Counted from the stretch's first letter, positions 1 through 9,330 are shown. The stretch is 64,000 nt of DNA from Saccharothrix obliqua (GCF_019375475.1 NZ_JAHXGQ010000011.1:186001-250000); one strand, 5' to 3'. Notes: generated from the letters alone by a model not told the origin. A program made the numbers and translations.

Positions 1-186
1 CCACAGCTTGCTCTAGCCGGCTGTCGCCCTCCATCGGCGGTTCGGGCCATGGCACTGCTGCGAGTGCCACGGCGTCGGCGTGACCGGCGTCCCACCCATC
101 GTCGTGACCAGCACGAACAGGTTCGCACAAGTCCGAACGGCGGCGAACGCCCGCACGCCGCTATACCGGGGGTCGGGAGGTGTCAC

Positions 187-1080
187 ATGACGGTGGAGAT
201 CCGGTTGCTGGGCGCGGTGGAGGCGGTCGTGGGTGGTCACCGGGTGGACCTGGGGCACGCTCGGCAGCGGTGCGTCCTGGTGGCGCTCGCGGTCGAGGTG
301 AACCAGCCGGTGAGCTTCGACCGGCTGGTCACGCGGGTGTGGGGCGACTGCCCGCCACGTCGGCCGCGTGCCGCCCTGTACGGCTACCTGTACCGGCTGC
401 GGCAGGCGCTGGCCGACGCGACGGGTGTGGCGCTGGTGCGCCGCACCGGCTGCTACGAACTGGCCGCCGACCCGGACGTGGTGGACCTGCGGCGGTTCGA
501 GCGGCTGCTGGACGCGGGCCGCCGCGCCACGTCCGACGGCGCGCGGCTGGCCGCGTTCGACGAGGCGCTGGTGCTGTGGCGGGGCGAGGCGTTCGCCGGC
601 CTGGACACGCCGTGGCTGGGCGCGGTGCGGGCGGCGGTCGAGCAGCAGCGGTTCCTGGTGGAGTGCGAGCGCACGGACGCCGCGTTGCGCCTGGGGCACG
701 GAGCGCGTGAGCTGGCGGCGCTCACCGCCCGCTCGGCGGCGCACCCGCTGGACGAGCGGGTGGCCGCCCAGCTGGTCCTCGCGCTGCACCGCGCGGGCCG
801 CACCGGCGAGGCGATCGGCCACTACCAGCGGGTGCGGCGGCTGCTCGCCGACGAGCTGGGCACCGATCCCGGCGCGGTGCTGCGGGCGGCCCACCGGGAA
901 CTGCTTCAGATCCCGGCGGACAACGACACGCCCGCGCCGACCCGCCGCGGCACCGCCACCCCGGTGACCAGGTTGCCGGTGGACGCCACCACCAGCCGCG
1001 GACCCCGGAAGTCGAGACCCACGCCGGAACCGTTGCCGCGCACCGCGTTACCGGTCACCACCAGGTTGCCCACGCCGTAG
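187..1080 (+). CDS. Short SARP-family transcriptional activator (DNA-binding plus BTAD only)
   Basis: Predicted DNA-binding activator of the SARP family, which commonly controls secondary-metabolite genes. Residues about 1-90 form the OmpR-like winged helix (starts MTVEIRLLGAVEA, contains RPRAALYGYLYRLRQAL) and about 95-240 the bacterial transcriptional activation domain (DEALVLWRGEAF, ADELGTDPGAVL). The ATG at 187 follows a GGGAGG Shine-Dalgarno; the frame stays open upstream to 49 but that part looks unrelated. It lacks the NB-ARC and TPR regions of the two AfsR-size paralogues at 33.8 and 40.9 kb. The last ~57 residues are Pro/Thr/Arg-rich and lie antisense to the end of the next gene, so they may be read-through of a truncated gene. 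Confidence 0.85.
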   Translation: MTVEIRLLGAVEAVVGGHRVDLGHARQRCVLVALAVEVNQPVSFDRLVTRVWGDCPPRRPRAALYGYLYRLRQALADATGVALVRRTGCYELAADPDVVDLRRFERLLDAGRRATSDGARLAAFDEALVLWRGEAFAGLDTPWLGAVRAAVEQQRFLVECERTDAALRLGHGARELAALTARSAAHPLDERVAAQLVLALHRAGRTGEAIGHYQRVRRLLADELGTDPGAVLRAAHRELLQIPADNDTPAPTRRGTATPVTRLPVDATTSRGPRKSRPTPEPLPRTALPVTTRLPTP

Positions 1081-1967
1081 TTCACGGTGACCTCCAGGAA
1101 CGTGCCGGAGCCGCCGTTCGCCTTGAACACCCGGTTGCCGCTCACCACGGAGGCCGCTTCGCCCTGCACCGACACCCGGATGCCGGAGGTGCCGAAGTCC
1201 TCCAGGTAGTTGTCCGTGACCGAGGAGCCGAACAGGCGTTGCGCCCACAGGGCGACGCCACCCACCCCGTACACGTGGTTGCCGCGGACCAGCCACCCGG
1301 CGGCGTTGTCCAGGCCGATGCCGTCCGTGCCGGAGTCCTCGACCCAGTTGTCCAGCAGCTGCCAGTCGGTGACGGAGTTGCCGGTGTCCTCCACGTGCAC
1401 GCCGCGTGCGCCGGACCCGGCGATGTGGTTGCCCACGATCCGCCCGTTGACCTGCGTGTTCGTCAACGGCGTGCCGTTGGCGGACAGGTTGGTGACGCGC
1501 ACGCCGTGCCGGGCGGCGCCGAGCACCACGACGTCCTCCACGACCGCCTGCCACGACCGCAGCACCAGCGCGTCGTGCGCGTGCGGGTTGGTGTCGCGCT
1601 CGGCGAGCAGCGTCAGCGACCGGAGGGTCACCGGGCCACCGGTCCACGGTACGTCGTCCAGGTAGGAGTCGCTGGCGAGCATGGCGTCCAGGTTCGCGCC
1701 GGGCGCCTGCCGCACCACGGTGCCGGAGCGGGACACGCCCCGGTACGTCCGGTCGCTCGCCAGCCGCACGGTGCCGTCGACCAGGCACGTGCCGGTGAGC
1801 ACGATCTCGTCGCCCGGAGCGCTCGCGGCGGTGGCCGCGTTGATCCGCTCGTCGTCGCCGGTGTCGTTCCGGCACAACAGGTTCGTGCGCCCGCCCGCGT
1901 GCGCCGCACCACTGGTCAACACCCCGGCCAGCACCACCGCCAGCACCGGCCACGCGGTTTTCCGCAC
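906..1967 (-). CDS. Secreted right-handed parallel beta-helix protein
   Basis: A 353-residue secreted protein. A classical signal peptide (RKTAW, hydrophobic stretch, cut near AHAGG) is followed by a right-handed beta-helix built from short G/N/V-rich rungs such as GIGLDNAAGWLVRGNHVYGV and GARGVHVEDTGNSVTDW. This fold is typical of pectate-lyase-like and other polysaccharide-active proteins, but no family-specific catalytic motif is recognisable, so the substrate is unknown. It runs convergently with the SARP gene and overlaps it by 175 nt. The region upstream of its start (1,968 onward) carries its promoter. Confidence 0.8.
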   Translation of the reverse strand: MRKTAWPVLAVVLAGVLTSGAAHAGGRTNLLCRNDTGDDERINAATAASAPGDEIVLTGTCLVDGTVRLASDRTYRGVSRSGTVVRQAPGANLDAMLASDSYLDDVPWTGGPVTLRSLTLLAERDTNPHAHDALVLRSWQAVVEDVVVLGAARHGVRVTNLSANGTPLTNTQVNGRIVGNHIAGSGARGVHVEDTGNSVTDWQLLDNWVEDSGTDGIGLDNAAGWLVRGNHVYGVGGVALWAQRLFGSSVTDNYLEDFGTSGIRVSVQGEAASVVSGNRVFKANGGSGTFLEVTVNYGVGNLVVTGNAVRGNGSGVGLDFRGPRLVVASTGNLVTGVAVPRRVGAGVSLSAGI

Positions 1968-2388
1968 CGCGACCCCCTTTCACCGGGTGACCACCGTCGG
2001 GCGGCGTGCTGCGGAGTAAGTGGGAGCTTTCTCGAATTCCCACGTCACCCCTTCGTGCGCCCGCGTGGCCGGGTGCGCCCGAACGGCCTAGCGTCATGGG
2101 CATGACGTCGTTATCGCGCGGGGGTGTGCCGTGGCCGGCTTAATAGTGCGGGGGTGCGCCGGGCCCGCGACGCACCCCGGAACAGTCCACTTGAGACTGT
2201 CGGGTGTCCTGGCGCGGGCGCGCCGGGGCGCAGCGGTCCCGGACGGGGACCGCGCCGCCCGCGGCAGCCACCGGGCAGTGGCAGGAGCCGCCGGCGCCGG
2301 TCCGCGGGACCGGTCGGCACGCCGGCACGGCGCCGGGCGCGTTCGCGACGGGCCCGGTGCCGGCGTTGGTCCCCACCGCCGACCCGGG
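1968..2388. other. Intergenic region, no gene supported
   Basis: This stretch lies between the start of the beta-helix gene and the end of the SIS-domain gene, both on the minus strand. It is GC-rich. The open frames crossing it are continuations of long shadow frames of neighbouring genes and show no recognisable domain. Short GC palindromes around 2,290-2,340 could act in termination of the SIS gene, but none has a clean stem and T-run. Confidence 0.5.
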
Positions 2389-3264
2389 TCAGGACAGGAT
2401 GACCGACCTGGTCAGGTGACGCGGCCGGTCCGGGTCGAGGCCCGCGGTCACCGCCACGTGCACGGCCAGGCGCTGCGCGAGCACCAGGTTCGCCATCGGG
2501 TCGAGCCCGGCGGCGACGAACGTGCCGCCGGTCGCGGCCACGTCCTCCGCCAGCCCGGCGGGCGGGGGACCGAGCACCCACGTCACCCGGCCGGGCGCGG
2601 TGATGCTGATCGGGCCGTGCCGGTAGTCCATGGCCGGGTAGGACTCGGCCCACGCGCCCGCCGCCTCGCGCATCTTCAACGCCGCCTCGTGGGCGAGGCC
2701 GACCGTCCAGCCGCGCCCGAGGAAGGTGAACTGCTCCGCGCCGGTCCAGTCCGGGCGCAGCGGTGCGGCCAGCGCGGTGGCGGCGTCGGCGATCGCGGGC
2801 GCCAGGTCCTCGCCGAGCGAGGCGCGCAGCAGGGCGAGCGCGCTGGTGGCGAACCGGGTCTGCAGCACCGACACCTCGTCGGCGAAGTCCAGCACCACCA
2901 GCTCGTCCGCCGCGTCGGCGACCGGCGTGCCCGCGTCGGCGGTGACCGCCACCGTCGGCACGTCCACCGATTCCAGCAGGTCCAGCACCTCGGACGTGGT
3001 GCCGGAGCGGGTGATCGCGACGACCCGGTCGTAATCGCGCACACCGGGGAACTCCGAGGCGGCGAACGCGTCGGTGACGCCCTGACCGCGGCCCTCGCGC
3101 AGCCACGCGTAGGACTGGGCGACGAACCACGACGTGCCGCAGCCGACGGCGGCCACCCGCTCACCGGGGCGCGGCAGGCGTGGCGCGGCCTCGTCGACCA
3201 GCGCGGTCGCCCGGCGCCAGCAGTCCGGTTGGGTGGCGATCTCGACCGCGACGTGGGTGCTCAC
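2389..3264 (-). CDS. SIS-domain sugar isomerase/deaminase (AgaS/GlmS-C type)
   Basis: About 291 residues with a double SIS phosphosugar-binding fold. The first SIS motif is AAVGCGTSWFVAQSYAW with VAITRSGTTSEVLDLLESV; the second is FLGRGWTVGLAHEAALKMRE followed by AESYPAMDYRHGP, the hallmark of GlmS C-terminal and AgaS-like isomerases. It lacks a glutaminase domain, so it should act on an amino-sugar phosphate without glutamine. The start is the GTG at 3264, preceded by GGGAGGAG; a longer open frame upstream is antisense to the next gene and was rejected. It is divergent from the GH109-like gene with only 150 nt between them, which suggests joint amino-sugar catabolism (inference). Confidence 0.85.
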   Translation of the reverse strand: MSTHVAVEIATQPDCWRRATALVDEAAPRLPRPGERVAAVGCGTSWFVAQSYAWLREGRGQGVTDAFAASEFPGVRDYDRVVAITRSGTTSEVLDLLESVDVPTVAVTADAGTPVADAADELVVLDFADEVSVLQTRFATSALALLRASLGEDLAPAIADAATALAAPLRPDWTGAEQFTFLGRGWTVGLAHEAALKMREAAGAWAESYPAMDYRHGPISITAPGRVTWVLGPPPAGLAEDVAATGGTFVAAGLDPMANLVLAQRLAVHVAVTAGLDPDRPRHLTRSVILS

Positions 3265-3414
3265 GGGCTCTCCTCCCGGCTGCGCGCGTTCCCGCGCACC
3301 GAAACGTACTGCATGACCTCGCGCGCCCGCCCCGGGGTGCGCCGGCCCTTCCTCGCACCGGCCCCGTTGCGGTACTTCAGAGCATCGACCAACGGCGGTG
3401 GCGGAGGAGATCCC

Positions 3415-4770
3415 ATGGCGGACGTGTCCCGGCGTTCCCTGTTCGGAGGAGCGATCGCCACCGGCGTCACCCTCGGCGCACCGGCGCAACCGCTCGGCCG
3501 GACCTCCATGCTCGACGTGCCGTTCCAACCCACGCGCACCGTCCGAACAGGACTCATCGGGCTCGGCAACCGCGGCGCGTCGATGGTGCCCGGCTGGGCC
3601 GCCGTGCCCGGCTGCCTGATCACCGCCGTCTGCGACGTGCGTGCCGACCGGGCGCGGCGCGTCGCCGACCGCCTGGTGGGGGAGGGCAAACCGGCGCCCG
3701 CCGTGTTCGGCGGTTCCCCCGACTCGTACCGGGAGTTGCTGGCGCGCACCGACGTCGACGTCGTGTACATCGCGACGCCGTGGGACTTCCACTACGCCCA
3801 GAGCCGGGACGCGCTGCTCGCCGGCAAGCACGTCGTCGTGGAACTGCCCATCGCGACCGAACTGCACGAGCTGTGGAGCTTGGTCGACACCTCCGAGCGC
3901 ACCCGCAAGCACCTGATGCTGGCCGAGAACTGCTGTTACGGCAACAACGAACTGGCCATGCTGCGCATGTCCCACGCGGGCGTGTTCGGCGAGGTCACCA
4001 ACGGCCACGGCGGCTACCTGCACGACCTGCGCGCCCTGCTGTTCGACGACGACTACTACACCGACGACTGGCGCAGGTCGTGGCACACCCGCAGCAGGGC
4101 CAGCTTCTACCACATGCACGGCCTCGGTCCGGTGGCCGCGGCGATGGACATCAACCGCGGCGACCGCCTCACCACGGTCTCCGCCACGTCCACCCCGGCG
4201 CGGGGCCTCGCCGACTACCGCGAGCGGTTCGTGCCGCGCGACCACCGGTCGTGGCGGGAGACCTACGTCAACGGCGACCTCGTCACCTGCCACATCGGCA
4301 CGGCCAAGGGCTATCAAATCCGCACCGAGCACGACGTGAGCACACCGCGGCCGTACAGCCGGATCAACAGCATCGCGGGCACGCGCGGCATCTTCGAGGA
4401 CTACGCGGGTACGCCGTCCGGCGCACGCGTGTACTTCGAACCGGCGCACGACAACCACGGCTGGCGGGATTTCGCACCGTTCCGCGAGGAGCACAAGCAC
4501 TGGCTGTGGCGGAAGTTCCCGGTGCCGGTCGGCGGCCACGACGGCATGGACTGGATCATGCAGTGGCGCACCGTGCAGCTCATGCGCCGCGGCCTGACGC
4601 CCGACATCGACGTCTACGACTCGGCGGCGTGGTGCGCGCCGATCCCGTTGAGCGCCCGTTCGCTCGACGCGGGCGGCCGGGCCGTGCCGGTGCCGGACTT
4701 CACCCGCGGCGACTGGTCGCGCCCGCGAGCCGGCCTCGACTCGGTGGAGACCGACATGCCCGGCGACTGA
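3415..4770 (+). CDS. Gfo/Idh/MocA oxidoreductase, GH109-like (alpha-N-acetylgalactosaminidase family)
   Basis: A 451-residue protein. A twin-arginine-type leader (VSRRSLFGGA) predicts Tat export of a folded, cofactor-loaded enzyme. The Rossmann motif GLIGLGNRG (about residues 44-52) binds NAD(P), and DVVYIATPWDFHY plus KHVVVELPIA are standard for the family. The C-terminal half contains GGYLHDLR and FYHMHGLGPVA, the pattern I associate with glycoside hydrolase family 109, which cleaves alpha-GalNAc by an NAD-dependent redox mechanism. The ATG at 3415 sits behind GGAGGAGA. Divergent with the SIS isomerase. A generic sugar oxidoreductase is the main alternative. Confidence 0.85.
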   Translation: MADVSRRSLFGGAIATGVTLGAPAQPLGRTSMLDVPFQPTRTVRTGLIGLGNRGASMVPGWAAVPGCLITAVCDVRADRARRVADRLVGEGKPAPAVFGGSPDSYRELLARTDVDVVYIATPWDFHYAQSRDALLAGKHVVVELPIATELHELWSLVDTSERTRKHLMLAENCCYGNNELAMLRMSHAGVFGEVTNGHGGYLHDLRALLFDDDYYTDDWRRSWHTRSRASFYHMHGLGPVAAAMDINRGDRLTTVSATSTPARGLADYRERFVPRDHRSWRETYVNGDLVTCHIGTAKGYQIRTEHDVSTPRPYSRINSIAGTRGIFEDYAGTPSGARVYFEPAHDNHGWRDFAPFREEHKHWLWRKFPVPVGGHDGMDWIMQWRTVQLMRRGLTPDIDVYDSAAWCAPIPLSARSLDAGGRAVPVPDFTRGDWSRPRAGLDSVETDMPGD

Positions 4771-4811
4771 CGGGAGGACGTGACCGATCCGGCGGGGACA
4801 GGAGGCGGGGC

Positions 4812-5618
4812 TTGACCACGACCAACCGGCACAACGCCGATCCGCTGCGCTCGTTGCCGCTGCTCGTCGCGGGGTTCGCCGTGGTGGTGGCGGTGGTGCT
4901 GGCGTTCCTCGCACCCGACGACGGCACCGTCTACCGCGTCACCACCGGGCAGTTCACCGCTTACGGACCCCACTGCGAGGCGGAGGGCACGATCACCCGC
5001 TGCACCGTGCCGGTGGGGCAGCGGACGCTCGTGGTCAGCACCGACGTCGGACCGGCGGGCGACGAAGCGGGCTGCACGGCCGCGTTCGCCGGCCAACCGG
5101 TGGCCTGCACCCGCGACCGCGCCTTGAACAACGTGTTCACCCACGCCCTGCGGGTCAGCGGCCTGTCGGTGCCGGAGGAGGACGCGCGGGAGGTCCGCGC
5201 CGCGCAGCCGTGGTGGGCGGGCGTGGACGACAAGGGCGTGACGTTCGGCCTGCTGTGGCTGGTGTTCGGGGCGAGCGCGGGCGCGGCGGGCGCGACGTGG
5301 TTGTTGTCCCGCAAGCGCCTCGCCCCGGAACGGGACCGCCGCGCGCGCCTGGCGTTCGTCGCCGTCGCGGCGGTGCTGCCGGTGGTGGCGGCGTGCGCGT
5401 TGCTGAACCCGGCGTCGTACACCGGTTTCCTCGGTCCCGCCGTCGTGCTGGCACCGGCGGTGCTGTCGCTGTTGGGCTGGCAGTGGCTGCTCGGCGGCGG
5501 CATCACCGGGCGGCTGCGGCAGCGGGTCGGGTTGACCGCGGTCGCGTTCGGCGTCACTGCGGCCTACAGCACCGGCACCGTGATGTGGTTGTCGTTCATG
5601 ACCGGGCTGGTCGCCTGA
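4812..5618 (+). CDS. Integral membrane protein of unknown function
   Basis: About 268 residues. One N-terminal membrane segment (LPLLVAGFAVVVAVVLAFLA) is followed by a ~110-residue extracytoplasmic part with five or six cysteines (HCEAEGTITRC, GCTAAF, ACTRD), then four hydrophobic segments towards the C terminus. I do not recognise a family. The best start is a TTG at 4812 placed 6 nt after AGGAGGCGG; no ATG or GTG fits as well. It follows the GH109-like gene by 41 nt and could be cotranscribed with it, although no functional link is visible. Confidence 0.7.
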   Translation: MTTTNRHNADPLRSLPLLVAGFAVVVAVVLAFLAPDDGTVYRVTTGQFTAYGPHCEAEGTITRCTVPVGQRTLVVSTDVGPAGDEAGCTAAFAGQPVACTRDRALNNVFTHALRVSGLSVPEEDAREVRAAQPWWAGVDDKGVTFGLLWLVFGASAGAAGATWLLSRKRLAPERDRRARLAFVAVAAVLPVVAACALLNPASYTGFLGPAVVLAPAVLSLLGWQWLLGGGITGRLRQRVGLTAVAFGVTAAYSTGTVMWLSFMTGLVA

Positions 5619-5621
5619 CGC

Positions 5622-6242
5622 CTACTCGAAGCGCGCCGGGTCGCCCGCGCCGCGGCGCACGACCTCCGGCTCACCGGCGGAGAAGTCCACGACGGTCGTC
5701 GGCTCGGTGCCGCACTCGCCCGAGTCGAGGACCGCGTCCACCTCGTTGTCCAGGCGGTCCTTGATCTCCCAGCCCTGCACCAGCGGCTCGTCCTGGTCGG
5801 GCAGCAGCAGCGTGCTGGACAGCAGCGGCTCGCCCAGCTCGTGCAGCAGCGCCTGCGCCACCGGGTGATCGGGGATGCGCGCGCCGACGGTCTTCTTCTT
5901 CGGGTGCAGCAGGCGGCGCGGCACCTCGCGGGTCGCGGGCAGGATGAACGTGTACTGGCCCGGTGTCGCCGCCTTGATCGCGCGGAACACCGCGTTGTCC
6001 ACGTGGACGAACTGGCCGAGCTGGGCGAAGTCCCGGCACATCAACGTGAAGTGGTGGCGGTCGTCGAGGTGCCGGATGCGGCGGATGCGGTCCAGCCCGT
6101 CCTTGTTGCCCAACTGGCAGCCCAACGCGTAGCAGGAGTCCGTCGGGTAGGCGATCAAACCGTCCGACCTGATCAGCTGCACCGCCGCGTCGATGCTGCG
6201 GCGCTGCGGGTTCACCGGGTGCACGTCGAAGTACCTCGCCAT
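5622..6242 (-). CDS. YciO/Sua5-YrdC family RNA-binding protein
   Basis: 206 residues covering the YrdC/Sua5 fold: LIRSDGLIAYPTDSCYALGC is the nucleotide/threonine pocket motif, followed by RIRRIRHLDDRHHFTLMCRD and PKKKTVGARIPDHPVAQALL. The lysine/arginine pattern and length match YciO, a stand-alone YrdC-domain protein related to the threonylcarbamoyl-AMP synthase that starts t6A37 tRNA modification. YciO itself is not known to replace TsaC, so the exact reaction is uncertain. The 3-nt gap to the convergent membrane-protein gene leaves no room for a terminator. Confidence 0.85.
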   Translation of the reverse strand: MARYFDVHPVNPQRRSIDAAVQLIRSDGLIAYPTDSCYALGCQLGNKDGLDRIRRIRHLDDRHHFTLMCRDFAQLGQFVHVDNAVFRAIKAATPGQYTFILPATREVPRRLLHPKKKTVGARIPDHPVAQALLHELGEPLLSSTLLLPDQDEPLVQGWEIKDRLDNEVDAVLDSGECGTEPTTVVDFSAGEPEVVRRGAGDPARFE

Positions 6243-6296
6243 GCGCGGAGCCTAGTGGCCGCGTTCGGGGTGCGCGCGGGCGGCGTGCCGCGTGGC

Positions 6297-7259
6297 CTAG
6301 ATCCAGCCCTTCCGCGCCGCCAGCAGCCCGGCCTGGAACCGCGACTGCGCGCCCAGCTCGGCCATCAGCTCGGTGACCCGGCGGCCGACCGTCCGCTCCG
6401 TCACGCCGAGCGCCCGCGCGATCGACCGGTCCTTCATCCCGGACCCGAGCAGCGCCAGCAGCTCACCGTCACGCGCGGACAGCACCGGCCGCTCGGCGGC
6501 GGGCTCCGGCAGCACCGGCGTGGCGCGGCCCCACATCTCCTCGAAGCAGCACACCAGCACGTCGATCAACGCGGACTCGCGCACCAGCAGCCGCACCGCC
6601 GGGTCCGGCTCCTGGTACGACGCGGGCATCAGGGCCGTGTGCCGGTCCACGATCAGCATCTTCATGGACGCGTCCGGCAGCAGCCGCGCCTGCTCGCCCG
6701 CCTCCACGCAGCGGCGCATGTTGGCCACGTGCAGCGGTGTCGACAACGAGTCGGCCGAATACACGAACCGGTACTCCACCCCGCCGGCGAGCTGCGTGAT
6801 CTCGAAGTCGTTCGGGTTCCACTGCCCGCCCAGGTACGGCGGGGCGTCCACCGCCAGCACCTCCTTGCGGGCCTGCGCCTGGAGCCGGGTGACCGACGCG
6901 ATCACCGCGTCCTCGCCCTCCACCAGCTCCACCGGCGACCCGGCCCGGGGCGGCCCGGCACGCAACCGCTGCGCCAGCTCCTCGGCCCGCACCTGCATCC
7001 GGGCCAGGTCACCCCGCCGCCGCTGGATCAACGCGGCCAGCGCCTCGTCCGGCGCGACGATCAGGTAGGTGGCGGGCGCGTAGCCGAGCTGGTGCACCAG
7101 GCCCGAGGCGACCAGCGTCGCCAGCGACGAGCGGACGTCGGCGGCCGATTCGCCCACGTGCTCGGCCAGTTCCACCGCCGTGGCGCGGCGCAGCTCCATC
7201 AGGGCGAGGTAGACGTCGTTGTCCCGCCGACCCAACCCGACCGGTTCCAACAGGAACAT
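6297..7259 (-). CDS. TrmB-type / LuxR-HTH transcriptional regulator
   Basis: 320 residues. Residues 1-70 form a TrmB-like winged helix (YLALMELRRATAVELAEHV, SSLATLVASGLVHQLG). The middle part resembles the phospholipase-D-like sensor region of TrmB relatives (VYSADSLSTP, MKMLIVDRHTALMPASY). The C terminus carries a LuxR-type helix-turn-helix (LSARDGELLALLGSG, DRSIARALGVTERTVGRRV). This N-TrmB/C-LuxR arrangement is common in streptomycete-like genomes, where the ligand is generally unknown. The ATG at 7259 has GCGAGG upstream. Divergent from the subtilase at 7507, which it might regulate. Confidence 0.85.
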   Translation of the reverse strand: MFLLEPVGLGRRDNDVYLALMELRRATAVELAEHVGESAADVRSSLATLVASGLVHQLGYAPATYLIVAPDEALAALIQRRRGDLARMQVRAEELAQRLRAGPPRAGSPVELVEGEDAVIASVTRLQAQARKEVLAVDAPPYLGGQWNPNDFEITQLAGGVEYRFVYSADSLSTPLHVANMRRCVEAGEQARLLPDASMKMLIVDRHTALMPASYQEPDPAVRLLVRESALIDVLVCCFEEMWGRATPVLPEPAAERPVLSARDGELLALLGSGMKDRSIARALGVTERTVGRRVTELMAELGAQSRFQAGLLAARKGWI

Positions 7260-7506
7260 CAACACCTCGCAGGCGAACGTGCGGCGAAGGTATGGCCGCG
7301 CCCGCGACGCGTCAAGGGGCCGGACGACGGGTGTCGGCGGACCCCGGACATTGTCGGGAACCGGACAGCCCGGCCGATGGAACCGGACCGCAACTGTACG
7401 GAAGTCTCTTGTCTGGTCCGGCGGACCCGGCCAGAACACCGCTCGTCCCCGCCCCGGCACCGCGGCCGTCGAGGCCGGCCGGGTGGCCCTGCACCGAGGA
7501 GCAGTG

Positions 7507-9330
7507 ATGAGACATCGAACCACGGGGCGGCTCGCCGCCCTGGGCGCGGTCGCGGCCACCGCGGTCGCCGTGATCGCGTTACCGGGTACCGCCGGTGCGG
7601 CCCAGGAAGGGCCGATCGTCGCGGAGGGCGCGCCGAACGCGCTCCCCGACAGCTACATCGTCGTGCTGAAGGACAACGGGCTCGACCGCGCCGCCGTGGG
7701 CGACGCGGTGAACGCGCTCGCGAGCCGCTACGGCGGCCGGGTGGGCTTCACCTACCGCGCGGCGCTGAAAGGCTTCTCCACCACCATGTCGGCACGGCAG
7801 GCCAAGCGCCTCGCCGCCGATCCCGCCGTGGCGTTCGTCGAGCAGGACCGCGCGGTCGGGCTGCTGACCGACCAGCTCAACCCGCCGTCGTGGGGACTGG
7901 ACCGGATCGACCAGGACTCCCTGCCGCTGAACCAGAAGTACAGCTACTCGACGGACGCGGCGACCGTCAACGCGTACGTCATCGACACCGGCATCAACTA
8001 CAGCCACACGGATTTCGGCGGTCGCGCGAAGCCCGGCTTCGACGCGTTCTCCGACGGCCGCGACGGCAAGGACTGCCACGGCCACGGCACGCACGTGTCC
8101 GGCACGGTCGGCGGTGACACGTTCGGCGTCGCGAAGCGGGTCAAGCTGACCGCCGTGCGGGTGCTCAACTGCCAGGGCAGCGGCTCGGTGTCCACGGAAG
8201 CCGCGGGCGTCGACTGGGTGACCGCCAACGCCGTGCGGCCCGCCGTCGCCAACATGAGCCTCTACACCGGCACGGCGAACGAGCCCAGCCGCGTGCTGGA
8301 CGACGCCGTGCGCGCGTCCATCCGGGCGGGCATCACGTACGTCGTGGCCGCCGGGAACTTCAACGACGACTCCTGCAAGTATTCGCCGCAGCGGGTCACC
8401 GAGACGATCAACGTCGCGGCGTCGGCGAACACCGACGCCCGTGCCTCGTTCTCCAGCTACGGCACGTGCAGCGACCTGTTCGCACCCGGCCAGAACATCG
8501 TTTCCGCGTCGTACTCGAACAACACCGGCTCGGCGACGATGAGCGGCACCTCCATGGCCTCGCCGCACGTGGCGGGCGCGGTGGCGTTGTACCTGGCGGA
8601 CAACCCGGCGAAGACGCCCGCGGAGGTGCACAGCGCGATCACCGCGGCGGCGACCCCGGGCAAGATCACCAACCCCGGTGCCGGCACCCCGAACCGGCTG
8701 CTGCGGGTGAACGCGGTGGGCGCGGTCGCGGTGACGAACCCCGGCACGCAGAGCACGCCCGTCGGTGGCGCGGCGAACCTCCGGATCACCGCGACCGGCG
8801 GCACCGCGCCGTACACGTGGTCGGCGACCGGGTTGCCGCCCGGCCTGTCGATCGGTCCGTCGAACGGCCTGGTCACCGGCACCGCCACCACGGCGGGCAC
8901 GTACTCGGTGACGGTCACGGCCACCGCGTCGGCGGGCGGTGCGGGCAGCACCACGTTCGGCTGGGCGGTCACCGCCGTCACGTGCGCGCCGCAGACCAAC
9001 GGGACCGCCGTGGCGATCCCCGACGCGGGTGCGGCCGTGACCAGCGCGGTGACGTTCACCGACTGCACCGGCAACGCGTCGGCGACCAGCAAGGTGGAGG
9101 TGCACGTCAAGCACAGCTACCGCGGTGACGTGGAGATCGACCTGATCGCACCGGACGGCACGCCGTACCGGCTGAAGAACTCCAACGGCGCGGACAGCGC
9201 GGACAACATCGACACCACCTACACGGCGGACCTGGCGGCGGAAACGCGCAACGGCACGTGGCGGCTCAGCGTGCGGGACGTGGCGCGGGCCGACGCGGGC
9301 ACGCTCGACAGCTGGACCCTGACGCTCTAG
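7507..9330 (+). CDS. Secreted S8 serine protease (proteinase K-like) with Ig-like and P domains
   Basis: 607 residues. Signal peptide, then an I9 propeptide inhibitor (DSYIVVLKDNGLDRAAVGDAV, near 46-66). The subtilisin domain has all three catalytic residues: Asp in AYVIDTGINYSHTDF, His in CHGHGTHVSGTVGG and Ser in SGTSMASPHVAGA. A putative-Ig domain follows (GGTAPYTWSATGLPPGLSI), then a C-terminal P/proprotein-convertase-type domain (VEIDLIAPDGTPYRLKN ... LDSWTLTL). This is the usual layout of an actinomycete extracellular protease. GTG at 7504 is directly in front of the chosen ATG and cannot be excluded. The transcript ends at the hairpin at 9408. Confidence 0.93.
   Translation: MRHRTTGRLAALGAVAATAVAVIALPGTAGAAQEGPIVAEGAPNALPDSYIVVLKDNGLDRAAVGDAVNALASRYGGRVGFTYRAALKGFSTTMSARQAKRLAADPAVAFVEQDRAVGLLTDQLNPPSWGLDRIDQDSLPLNQKYSYSTDAATVNAYVIDTGINYSHTDFGGRAKPGFDAFSDGRDGKDCHGHGTHVSGTVGGDTFGVAKRVKLTAVRVLNCQGSGSVSTEAAGVDWVTANAVRPAVANMSLYTGTANEPSRVLDDAVRASIRAGITYVVAAGNFNDDSCKYSPQRVTETINVAASANTDARASFSSYGTCSDLFAPGQNIVSASYSNNTGSATMSGTSMASPHVAGAVALYLADNPAKTPAEVHSAITAAATPGKITNPGAGTPNRLLRVNAVGAVAVTNPGTQSTPVGGAANLRITATGGTAPYTWSATGLPPGLSIGPSNGLVTGTATTAGTYSVTVTATASAGGAGSTTFGWAVTAVTCAPQTNGTAVAIPDAGAAVTSAVTFTDCTGNASATSKVEVHVKHSYRGDVEIDLIAPDGTPYRLKNSNGADSADNIDTTYTADLAAETRNGTWRLSVRDVARADAGTLDSWTLTL

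Noticed and set aside
2389..4914. An 841-codon open frame on the minus strand
   Set aside because: Only the last 291 codons are SIS-domain sequence; the rest is antisense to the GH109-like gene with shadow composition (Val/His/Arg-rich).
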